Positions 1 through 5,794 of a stretch of 5,794 nt of DNA are shown piece by piece (the stretch's first letter is position 1; each line of letters begins with the position of its first letter). The translations under genes and the position numbers were made by a program. Source of the stretch: SAR116 cluster bacterium. Lineage in GTDB: Bacteria > Pseudomonadota > Alphaproteobacteria > Puniceispirillales > Puniceispirillaceae. Where the stretch lies: NCBI GenBank assembly GCA_002700485.1, contig PADU01000007.1, positions 3,677-9,470 of the forward strand, in the 5' to 3' direction. The notes below the pieces were generated by a model. It did not search any database. It saw only the letters and a program-made list of their open reading frames with translations, and was not told the DNA's origin.

Positions 1-357
1 GGCGCGCGTCTGTCTGCATTGCAGGCCGAAAAGCTAGCTATCTACCTTACTGAAGCTGTGTTGCTGCATCATCATGATGAGGATATTGATCCCACTGCTT
101 TTGATTCTGTTATTGTTCGCACACGTCGACGCGCAGCAGTGATGGCCTGGGAAGAGGCCGCAACATCGGCTCTTGCTTTTGTATCAAGTGCGGATGCCTT
201 CATGCGGTGGGCACCCGTTACAGATGAATTTAAAGCTCTAGATGAAGAAATTATGCGGAATTCCCTGCATTTGCGATGGGTTGGTATAAGACGGGATGTA
301 AAAGAAACCTTGAATATTCAGGAGGTCTTGGCAGATAGTAAAATGTTAATGAAGTAA
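1..357 (+). CDS. Unrecognised protein, C-terminal part (5' truncated by window edge)
   Basis: The frame is open from the first base to a TAA at 355-357, giving 118 visible codons. A TTG at 19 could serve as a start, but no ribosome binding site can be seen before it and the frame stays open upstream, so the true start is probably outside the window. The visible part is soluble and looks mostly helical, rich in Ala, Glu, Asp and Arg. It has a His/Asp/Glu-rich patch (LLHHHDEDIDP), a basic stretch (VRTRRRAAVMAWEE) and an acidic-to-basic helical tail ending in SKMLMK. There is no signal peptide, membrane segment or motif I can tie to a family. It lies 59 nt upstream of hyuA on the same strand, so it may belong to the same transcription unit. 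A regulator or an accessory protein of the pathway would fit, but nothing in the sequence shows either. I am fairly confident it is coding and cannot assign a function. Confidence 0.6.
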   Translation, partial: GARLSALQAEKLAIYLTEAVLLHHHDEDIDPTAFDSVIVRTRRRAAVMAWEEAATSALAFVSSADAFMRWAPVTDEFKALDEEIMRNSLHLRWVGIRRDVKETLNIQEVLADSKMLMK

Positions 358-402
358 TGATACAGAGACACGCCCTCAGGCATTCATATGTCACTGTGGT
401 AA

Positions 403-407
403 AAGGA
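403..407 (+). promoter_or_regulatory. Ribosome binding site of hyuA
   Basis: AAGGA lies 9 nt upstream of the ATG at 417. It decides between two close ATGs: the one at 412 is out of frame with the hydantoinase reading frame and only 4 nt from this site, while the one at 417 opens directly into the conserved N-terminus (MAEIWRLGVDIGGTFTD). Confidence 0.6.
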
Positions 408-416
408 TAACATGAA

Positions 417-2510
417 ATGGCTGAAATTTGGCGGCTGGGCGTTGATATTGGTGGGACATTTACCGACTTGGTATTGGAAAGCAGTAACGGCGTGCAGGCT
501 TCGACCAAGGTCCTAACAACTTATGATACACCAGAAGACGCCATCATTACCGGTCTGCAGACTGTCTGTAAACAAGTCACTATTCAGCCTGATAAAATCA
601 GCCAGATTATTCATGGCACAACATTGGCTACCAACGCGCTTATCGAACGCCGTGGGGCAAAAACAGCCCTGATCACTACCCAAGGCTTTCGTGATGTTAT
701 TGAAATGCGCACAGAGAGTCGGTTTGAACAATATGATTTGAATCTTACCCTGCCTGCCCCGTTACTGACCCGTGATCATCGTTATGTGGTGAATGAGCGG
801 ATGGACGCAAATGGCAAAATTCTAATTCCTCTTCAAAGGGCTGAAATTGATGCGCTAGCGGAAAGATTGGCCCAATTTGGCTATGACAGTATTGCTGTTG
901 GCCTGTTGCATTCCTACGCAAATGATAGCCATGAGCAAATGATAGGCAAGTTACTTGCTGATCGACTGCCTGATGTGATGATTTCTCTCTCCAGTGAGGT
1001 CTCTCCGCAGATGCGCGAATATGAACGGTTCAATACAACGATCGCGAATGCGTACATTAAGCCCCTTATGAAAAGCTATTTAAGCCGGCTCAAAGGGCGG
1101 TTGGCAAAAGAAGGGGCCTACTGCCCTGTCTTTCTTATGCATTCAGGCGGTGGAATTATTAGCTTAGAAAATGCAGCTGAATTTCCGGTGCGTCTTGTTG
1201 AATCAGGCCCTGCTGGCGGCGCCGTATTTGCCGCACATATTGCCGCTAGCCATGGGCTAGATAGGGCGCTGTCCTTTGACATGGGGGGTACAACAGCCAA
1301 GATTTGTCTGGTCAAGGATCACACCCCGAAGACTGCCCGGACATTTGAAGTTGCCCGTACCTACAGATTTAAGAAAGGCTCTGGCATGCCGATTTCAATT
1401 CCGGTGATCGATATGGTTGAAATTGGTGCAGGCGGCGGGTCGCTGGCTCATGTTGATTCATTAGGTCAGATTAGGGTAGGGCCTGAAAGTGCAGGCTCGC
1501 AGCCTGGGCCAGCCTGCTATGGACGAGGGGGGGCAGCTCCTGCGGTAACAGATTCCGATTTGATTTTGGGTAAGCTTGATCCAGCCGGATTTGCTGGCGG
1601 TAGTATCCCTCTTTACACTGAGCGCGCCACACAGGCCCTTGATATTCATATTGGTTCGAAACTGAATATGGAAGCAGTGGAAGCCGCCTGGGGTGTGGCG
1701 GAGATGGTCGATGAAAATATGGCCAATGCTGCGCGTGTGCATGCTGTTGAAAATGGTGAGGATTTATCAGAATATACGATGATTGCCTTTGGTGGGGCAG
1801 CCCCACTTCATGCAGCACGTTTGTGTGAGAAGCTAGGTATACGCCGTTGTCTTATTCCGAAAGGTGCAGGTGTGGGTTCCGCTATTGGTTTCTTGCGGGC
1901 CCCATTCAGTTTTGAAGCTAATAATTCAGTTTTTATGCAACTGTCTTCATTTGATCCAGTGAGAGTAAAGCAATTATTTGCCGATATGGAAAAGGAAGCC
2001 TCAGCCTTTGTGCGCAGTTGCGATCAAGATGCTAGTATCAAAACAGAATATAAAGTTTACATGCGCTATGCGGGACAAGGCTGGGAAATTCCTGTGGCGC
2101 TGACCGTCCAGCACATCACAAAGCCTGACACGGCTGACTATAAAGCTTGTTTTGAGCGGGAATATGAACAGCTTTTTGCTAGAACAGTTGCTGGTATGGA
2201 AATTGAAATCACAGTGTGGTCAGTCAATGCTTATACTGAACCGCCAGAAGCTCGCACTGTCCAGCAACAAGTTCATCAGAGAACACTAGAGACAACAAAT
2301 ATCCGCCCCCTTTTTGATCCTGCGCTGTCCACTTTTGTGAATGCCACAGTTGCGCAACGAGACGCAGTGAAAGACACAACACAGATTATCGGACCTGCAA
2401 TGCTCACGGAGGATGAGACCACAATTATTGTCCCTTCGAGCCGGGATGCAGTAGCTTGCGGTGATGGAACTATCGTTGTATTCGCCAAACAGGATAGAGG
2501 TCAAACATGA
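417..2510 (+). CDS. hyuA: Hydantoinase/oxoprolinase family protein, A subunit (HyuA type)
   Basis: This 697-residue protein is the ATP-binding subunit of a HyuA/HyuB enzyme. The family uses ATP to open cyclic amides such as N-methylhydantoin or 5-oxoproline, in the cytoplasm. The N-terminal Hydant_A_N domain covers about residues 5-185, with the phosphate-binding motif DIGGTFTD (10-17) and the segment HGTTLATNALIERRGAKTAL (66-85). The central Hydantoinase_A domain covers about 205-495. It carries VESGPAGG (261-268), a second phosphate motif DMGGTTAK (288-295), a glycine loop GAGGGS (337-342), GPESAGSQPGPACYG (355-369), TDSDLILGKLDP (378-389) and FGGAAPLHA (458-466). The C-terminal domain (about 500-690) includes YAGQGWEIPV and a GPAMLTEDETT segment. 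Length is normal and nothing looks broken. The stop overlaps the hyuB start by 4 nt. The first motif reads DIGGTFTD rather than the acetone-carboxylase form as I recall it, and no gamma subunit lies nearby, so a carboxylase is less likely. The substrate is unknown, so the gene symbol denotes family only. Confidence 0.93.
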   Translation: MAEIWRLGVDIGGTFTDLVLESSNGVQASTKVLTTYDTPEDAIITGLQTVCKQVTIQPDKISQIIHGTTLATNALIERRGAKTALITTQGFRDVIEMRTESRFEQYDLNLTLPAPLLTRDHRYVVNERMDANGKILIPLQRAEIDALAERLAQFGYDSIAVGLLHSYANDSHEQMIGKLLADRLPDVMISLSSEVSPQMREYERFNTTIANAYIKPLMKSYLSRLKGRLAKEGAYCPVFLMHSGGGIISLENAAEFPVRLVESGPAGGAVFAAHIAASHGLDRALSFDMGGTTAKICLVKDHTPKTARTFEVARTYRFKKGSGMPISIPVIDMVEIGAGGGSLAHVDSLGQIRVGPESAGSQPGPACYGRGGAAPAVTDSDLILGKLDPAGFAGGSIPLYTERATQALDIHIGSKLNMEAVEAAWGVAEMVDENMANAARVHAVENGEDLSEYTMIAFGGAAPLHAARLCEKLGIRRCLIPKGAGVGSAIGFLRAPFSFEANNSVFMQLSSFDPVRVKQLFADMEKEASAFVRSCDQDASIKTEYKVYMRYAGQGWEIPVALTVQHITKPDTADYKACFEREYEQLFARTVAGMEIEITVWSVNAYTEPPEARTVQQQVHQRTLETTNIRPLFDPALSTFVNATVAQRDAVKDTTQIIGPAMLTEDETTIIVPSSRDAVACGDGTIVVFAKQDRGQT
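2497..2500 (+). promoter_or_regulatory. Ribosome binding site of hyuB inside the hyuA end
   Basis: GAGG lies 6 nt before the ATG at 2507, within the last codons of hyuA. With the ATGA overlap at 2507-2510 it points to translational coupling, which would help keep the two subunits in balanced amounts. Confidence 0.6.
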
Positions 2511-4240
2511 GCAGACCCCAAAAGATTAAAAATGCTAGAAAAAAGATATCACCAGTTGCCCTTCAGGTGATGTGGAATAGGCTGATTTCAGTGGTTGAGG
2601 AACAGGCACAGGCCCTGGTCAGAACGGCTTTTTCAACTTCCGTGCGAGAGGCAGGAGATCTATCTGCTGGGGTGTATAATCAAACAGGTGAGATGCTGGC
2701 ACAGGCGGTCACAGGCACCCCAGGCCATGTGAATGCAATGGCTGATGCTGTTGGTCATTTCATCAGGGTTATTGGACACAGTAACATGGCAGAAGGTGAT
2801 GTCTACATCACGAACGATCCGTGGTTAGGCACAGGTCATCTGCATGATATCACTCTCGTGACACCCTCTTTCCGGGTGGGGCAATTGGTTGGTTTCTTTG
2901 CCTGTACCGCGCACATTGTTGATATTGGTGGGCGTGGTTTTGGGGCTGATGCAAATTCAATTTATGAGGAAGGCCTGTACATCCCGATCATTAAGCTTGC
3001 AAACAAGGGCTGTTTTGATGGGACCCTGCAGACTATCATCAGGGCAAATGTGCGTGAACCTGATCAGCTGATTGGCGATATTTATGCGCTGTCTAATTGT
3101 AATGAGATTGGCCATCGTCGTCTGATGGATATGATGACTGAGTTTGAATTGGATAATCTTTCATCAATATCTGATTTTATTCTGCAGCGGTCACGCCGAG
3201 CTACTCTTGAACGGATTAATGCACTAGAGCCGGGACAGGCTTCGGGTCATATGCGCATAGATGGGTTTTCTACACCAGTTGATTTGAATGTGACTATTAC
3301 CATTGAAGCGGATCGCATCTTGTGTGACTGGGAAGGCACATCTAGGCTAGATAAAAAGGGCATAAACGTACCTCTGGTTTATACCAAAGCCTATGCGTGC
3401 TACGCGCTCAAATGCGCGATTGCGCCGGATATTCCGAATAATGCAGCCTCGCTTGCACCGTTTGAAATTACCGCACCTGAAAACTCCATTGTGCACGCGC
3501 TTCATCCTGCTCCTGTTGCACTGCGTCACGTGATTGGCCATTTCGTACCGGATACGGTTTATGATGCACTGGACAAGCTGTTGCCGGACCTTTTGCCAGC
3601 TGAAGGGGCAGGGTGTTTGTGCAATTTTCAGGTGAGTCTGCGCCCTCGCTCAGACAAAGCTGCGCCCTCTGATGCAATCCGTGCAGAGGTTCTGATGTTC
3701 AATTCTGGCGGGTCAGGCGCACGGCCCAACCTAGACGGGATGAACGCCACAGCCTTTCCCTCTGGTGTGATGACCATGCCGGTTGAAGCGACTGAGCAGG
3801 TTGGTCCAGTAATAATTTGGCGCAAAGAGCTGCGTCCCGATAGCGGCGGTCCAGGTCAGTATCGAGGGGGTCTTGGCCAATTTATGGAAGTTGGGGTGCA
3901 GGCTGGGCATGAATTTGACCTTCAGGCCATGTTTGACCGTGTCCAGCATCCGGCCCGCGGACGGCGTGGCGGTTCGGCGGGTGCGTCAACAACGATCCAA
4001 CAGGATGACGGCACCGCTATGCGAGGAAAGGGTAAACAGTTTATTCCCCCGGGTCGGACTGTAAAGATGGCTTTTCCTGGAGGTGGTGGCTATGGTGATC
4101 CTAGAGCGCGTGATATGGATGCGGTAAGACATGATTTAATCGGTGGTTACATTACAGCTGAACAAGCAGCGCAGGTCTATGGACTTGATAAAGAAGAGAT
4201 TGTGGCCATTCTAGCAGATGCCAACGCGGTTGATATTTAG
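2507..4240 (+). CDS. hyuB: Hydantoinase/oxoprolinase family protein, B subunit (HyuB type)
   Basis: This 577-residue protein is the Hydantoinase_B partner of the upstream HyuA. In this family the B subunit carries the hydrolytic metal site, and the A subunit supplies ATP-driven activation. After a short basic N-terminus (residues 1-13) the domain runs from about 14 to 530. Family landmarks in order are REAGDLSAGV (48-57), GTPGHVNAM (70-78), NDPWLGTGHLHD (103-114), TAHIVDIGG (134-142), EGLYIPIIKL (155-164), NVREP (181-185), NSGGSGARPNLDGM (399-412), RPDSGGPGQYRGGLG (443-457) and FPGGGGYGDP (523-532). His111, His113, Asp114 and His136 are candidate metal ligands; this is inferred from position and conservation. 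A C-terminal tail of about 45 residues (DLIGGYITAEQAAQVYGL) is also usual for the family. Length is normal. The ATG start is fixed by the 4-nt overlap with hyuA. In single-chain 5-oxoprolinases the same two parts are fused. Here they are separate, as in bacterial N-methylhydantoinases. The exact substrate cannot be told. Confidence 0.93.
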   Translation: MSRPQKIKNARKKISPVALQVMWNRLISVVEEQAQALVRTAFSTSVREAGDLSAGVYNQTGEMLAQAVTGTPGHVNAMADAVGHFIRVIGHSNMAEGDVYITNDPWLGTGHLHDITLVTPSFRVGQLVGFFACTAHIVDIGGRGFGADANSIYEEGLYIPIIKLANKGCFDGTLQTIIRANVREPDQLIGDIYALSNCNEIGHRRLMDMMTEFELDNLSSISDFILQRSRRATLERINALEPGQASGHMRIDGFSTPVDLNVTITIEADRILCDWEGTSRLDKKGINVPLVYTKAYACYALKCAIAPDIPNNAASLAPFEITAPENSIVHALHPAPVALRHVIGHFVPDTVYDALDKLLPDLLPAEGAGCLCNFQVSLRPRSDKAAPSDAIRAEVLMFNSGGSGARPNLDGMNATAFPSGVMTMPVEATEQVGPVIIWRKELRPDSGGPGQYRGGLGQFMEVGVQAGHEFDLQAMFDRVQHPARGRRGGSAGASTTIQQDDGTAMRGKGKQFIPPGRTVKMAFPGGGGYGDPRARDMDAVRHDLIGGYITAEQAAQVYGLDKEEIVAILADANAVDI

Positions 4241-4275
4241 CAGGGCCAAATAACCGATTATCAGAGAGATGTGGA

Positions 4276-5358
4276 ATGGGCGTTGCCAAAGACTGTCTTA
4301 AAATCGTTGTGACTTCTGCTGTCGCGTTGACAGCAGGTCTTATATGCGAATCTGTTAGGGTTCCAGCACCTTATTTGATGGGCAGTTTATTTGGTGTGTG
4401 GGTGGTTGGCGGCTCTCTACCTGCAGTACAGCCCTATCTAGGCATTGCTCGTTGGTTTCATGTGCCGGTTGTAATGGGGCTCTCTGTTCTAATAGGGACC
4501 AGCTTCAATCCTGAGCTAATCGCCTACATTAACGGTTGGGCGGCAACCCTCGGGGTGATGATGGTTACAACAGCTATTGCCACGATAGTAGGAATGTTTT
4601 GGCTGATCCGCATTAGACACTATCCAATAACTGAAGCGTTTTTGTGTTCAGTTCCTGGGGGACAGGCTGAAATTCTAATAATTGCTCGCGAACATACAGA
4701 AAAAGAATATGTTGTCGCCTTGTTTCATCTAGTGCGTGTTGTGCTAGTTTTTTGCTCAACACCGCTGCTTTTGGCTGTTACTCAGGGTCATTTAGCTGTT
4801 GCGCAGTCGAATTTTGCTTTGCATCAGATGCCGACCTTTCTCTCACTTCCGTTGTCGGTTCTGTCTATGTTTCTGATGACTGCTCTGGCTGGCTATTTGA
4901 TCGCACGGCTTTTGCACATGCCTATGCCACATCTGCTCGGTCCTTTATGTCTTAGCATTGTGCTGCATGTAACTGGTGCGCTTGATATACCTCGCATTTC
5001 CGAGTTTGTAATTCTTGCACAGGTTGCGATTGGTGGGGCTATAGGCGCGCGCTTGGCTCAAGTCCAGTTCCGCGAGCTATATAGCTATATTGCTGATGCA
5101 GTAGCCAGCGCAGTGATTATGTTAGTGGTTTATGCTATTTCTGCTTTGTTTTTGAACGCTCTATTTGACCTTGACCTCCTCAAATTATGGTTGGCTTTTG
5201 TGCCAGGCGGGCTTTATGAGGTTACGTTGCTGGCTCTGCTATTTGGTTTTGACGTTGCCTTTGTCGCTGTGCATCATACAATAAGGATTATGTTCATCAT
5301 TCTGTCTCTTCCAGTTTTAATTCCAACACTGAAACGACTAATTCGTCCAAATGGTTGA
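4276..5358 (+). CDS. AbrB-family integral membrane protein with internal duplication
   Basis: This 360-residue, strongly hydrophobic protein probably has about ten membrane segments and sits in the inner membrane. It matches the AbrB membrane family (PF05145), which databases often mislabel as ammonia monooxygenase or as a transcriptional regulator. The protein is two copies of one module. The first has PAPYLMGSLFG (30-40), then a PGGQAE motif at 127-132 followed by a helix with ALFHLVRVVLV (148-158). The second has PMPHLLGPLCLS (216-227), then PGGLYE (310-315) followed by VAVHHTIRIMF (330-340). The shared pattern PGG-x-x-E, about 20 residues, H-x-x-R is clear in both halves. There is no helix-turn-helix and no monooxygenase metal site. 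The ATG at 4276 is preceded by only a weak GAGAG-like site (4264-4268). It lies 35 nt after hyuB with no terminator between, so co-transcription is likely. A transport role for a pathway solute is inferred from topology and context; biochemical evidence for the family is thin. Confidence 0.85.
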   Translation: MGVAKDCLKIVVTSAVALTAGLICESVRVPAPYLMGSLFGVWVVGGSLPAVQPYLGIARWFHVPVVMGLSVLIGTSFNPELIAYINGWAATLGVMMVTTAIATIVGMFWLIRIRHYPITEAFLCSVPGGQAEILIIAREHTEKEYVVALFHLVRVVLVFCSTPLLLAVTQGHLAVAQSNFALHQMPTFLSLPLSVLSMFLMTALAGYLIARLLHMPMPHLLGPLCLSIVLHVTGALDIPRISEFVILAQVAIGGAIGARLAQVQFRELYSYIADAVASAVIMLVVYAISALFLNALFDLDLLKLWLAFVPGGLYEVTLLALLFGFDVAFVAVHHTIRIMFIILSLPVLIPTLKRLIRPNG

Positions 5359-5378
5359 TGGCTAGAGACAAGTGATGA

Positions 5379-5398
5379 TAAGGAAAACTTTATCCTTA
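5379..5398. repeat. Short inverted repeat in the AbrB-PhyH gap
   Basis: TAAGGA at 5379-5384 and TCCTTA at 5393-5398 form a perfect 6-bp inverted repeat around an 8-nt AT-rich centre. It is not followed by a T run, so it does not look like an intrinsic terminator. It may be a small operator or a weak mRNA hairpin upstream of the dioxygenase gene, or chance in an AT-rich gap. Confidence 0.3.
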
Positions 5399-5415
5399 GC
5401 GGAGGGTTATTACAC

Positions 5416-5421
5416 GGGAGG
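5416..5421 (+). promoter_or_regulatory. Strong ribosome binding site of the PhyH gene
   Basis: GGGAGG lies 5 nt upstream of the ATG at 5427 and fixes that start. A second purine-rich element, GGAGGG at 5401-5406, lies just upstream but has no start codon at useful distance. Confidence 0.65.
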
Positions 5422-5426
5422 TTGTT

Positions 5427-5794
5427 ATGAAATTGAACGCAGACCAGCGTGCTGAATTTGACCAAGAAGGTTATCTGTTTTTTCCAGGCCTGTTTACCCC
5501 TGAAGAAGCCAATTTACTGAAAGCGGAAGCGGATAATGTCTATGCCCTTCAGCGTGAAGAGGTATGGCGGGAAACATCAGGTGTCGCTCGGACAGCTTTT
5601 GCCGCGCACACCTATAATGAGGGGTTTCGGCGACTTGGCGCGCATCCACGTTTGATAGAGCCGGTATCTGATCTTTTGGAAGGCGATGTTTACATGCATC
5701 AGTTTAAGGTCAATGCCAAAGCCGCTTTTGACGGTGATGTCTGGCAATGGCACCAGGATTATGGCACCTGGAAGCGTGATGATGAGATGCCAGA
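5427..5794 (+). CDS. Phytanoyl-CoA dioxygenase (PhyH) family oxygenase, 3' truncated by window edge
   Basis: The frame is open from ATG 5427 to the window end and shows the first 122 residues of a protein usually about 260-310 long. PhyH-family enzymes are cytoplasmic non-heme Fe(II)/2-oxoglutarate oxygenases that hydroxylate small molecules. The N-terminus has the typical opening (residues 8-24, with FDQEGYLFFPGLFT). Residues 88-97 read VYMHQFKVNA. The segment WQWHQDYGTW (106-115) contains the HxD iron-binding pair His109 and Asp111, followed by DDEMP (118-122). The second iron-binding His and the 2-oxoglutarate-binding Arg should lie beyond the edge. The layout resembles ectoine hydroxylase (EctD), but that enzyme has a WHSDFETW core and a DGMP ending as I recall them. 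This is therefore more likely a relative with another substrate. The gene follows the AbrB gene by 68 nt on the same strand. The family call is firm and the substrate is unknown. Confidence 0.85.
   Translation, partial: MKLNADQRAEFDQEGYLFFPGLFTPEEANLLKAEADNVYALQREEVWRETSGVARTAFAAHTYNEGFRRLGAHPRLIEPVSDLLEGDVYMHQFKVNAKAAFDGDVWQWHQDYGTWKRDDEMP

Noticed and set aside
310..344. Possible promoter for hyuA, with TAAAAT at 339-344 as the -10 box
   Set aside because: The only -35-like sequence, TTGAAT at 310-315, is 23 nt away, which is too far. Such AT-rich boxes are common by chance.
412..414. Alternative ATG start just before hyuA
   Set aside because: It is out of frame with the hydantoinase reading frame and too close to the AAGGA site.
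251..508. Minus-strand open frame of 85 codons across the gap before hyuA
   Set aside because: It overlaps the end of the first gene and the conserved start of hyuA. It shows no family motif, and the gap itself is only 59 nt.
1471..1818. Minus-strand open frame of 115 codons inside hyuA
   Set aside because: It lies wholly opposite a well conserved part of the HyuA domain. Its protein is rich in His, Pro and Gln with no recognisable motif, as expected from an antisense shadow.
2889..3071. Plus-strand open frame of 60 codons in another frame inside hyuB
   Set aside because: It falls in a highly conserved region of HyuB (TAHIVDIGG to NVREP) and has no motif of its own.
417..4240. Acetone or acetophenone carboxylase identity for the HyuA/HyuB pair
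   Set aside because: The first phosphate motif has the hydantoinase/oxoprolinase form DIGGTFTD, and no gamma-subunit gene follows. It cannot be fully excluded without a tree.
5379..5398. Intrinsic terminator after the AbrB gene
   Set aside because: The stem is only 6 bp and AT-rich, and it is followed by GCGGAGGG rather than a T run.
1..5794. CRISPR array, insertion sequence, tRNA or phage-type genes
   Set aside because: No regularly spaced repeats, terminal inverted repeats with a transposase, cloverleaf-like sequence or phage motifs were seen. Coding sequence fills nearly all of the window.

Overview
The window holds five genes, all on the + strand and closely spaced: the 3' end of an unrecognised gene (1-357), a two-gene HyuA/HyuB hydantoinase/oxoprolinase pair (417-2510 and 2507-4240), an AbrB-family integral membrane protein (4276-5358), and the 5' end of a phytanoyl-CoA dioxygenase (PhyH) family gene (5427 to the window edge). 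Gaps between genes are 59, -4, 35 and 68 nt. No intrinsic terminator or convincing promoter is visible between them, so the cluster looks like one operon or part of one.

The organism is most likely a Gram-negative proteobacterium. Base composition is near balanced, the Shine-Dalgarno sequences are ordinary, and the set of split HyuA/HyuB, duplicated AbrB membrane protein and EctD-like PhyH dioxygenase is typical of marine heterotrophic alphaproteobacteria. The lineage is inferred from gene content and style, not from a marker gene.

HyuA and HyuB overlap by ATGA and should form one ATP-dependent enzyme that opens a cyclic amide (hydantoin, 5-oxoproline or another lactam) or carries out a related ATP-driven reaction. 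The membrane protein has two copies of the AbrB module and no DNA-binding domain. It could move the substrate, a product or a related solute. The PhyH protein is a non-heme Fe(II)/2-oxoglutarate oxygenase whose visible iron-binding segment resembles that of ectoine hydroxylase without matching it. A plausible reading is a small catabolic module for a nitrogen-containing compound: uptake or export, oxidation and ATP-dependent ring opening. The substrate cannot be read from this sequence.

No RNA genes, insertion sequences, CRISPR arrays, attachment sites or origins were seen. The window looks like ordinary metabolic accessory content, and I found no clear sign of an undescribed defence or mobile system.
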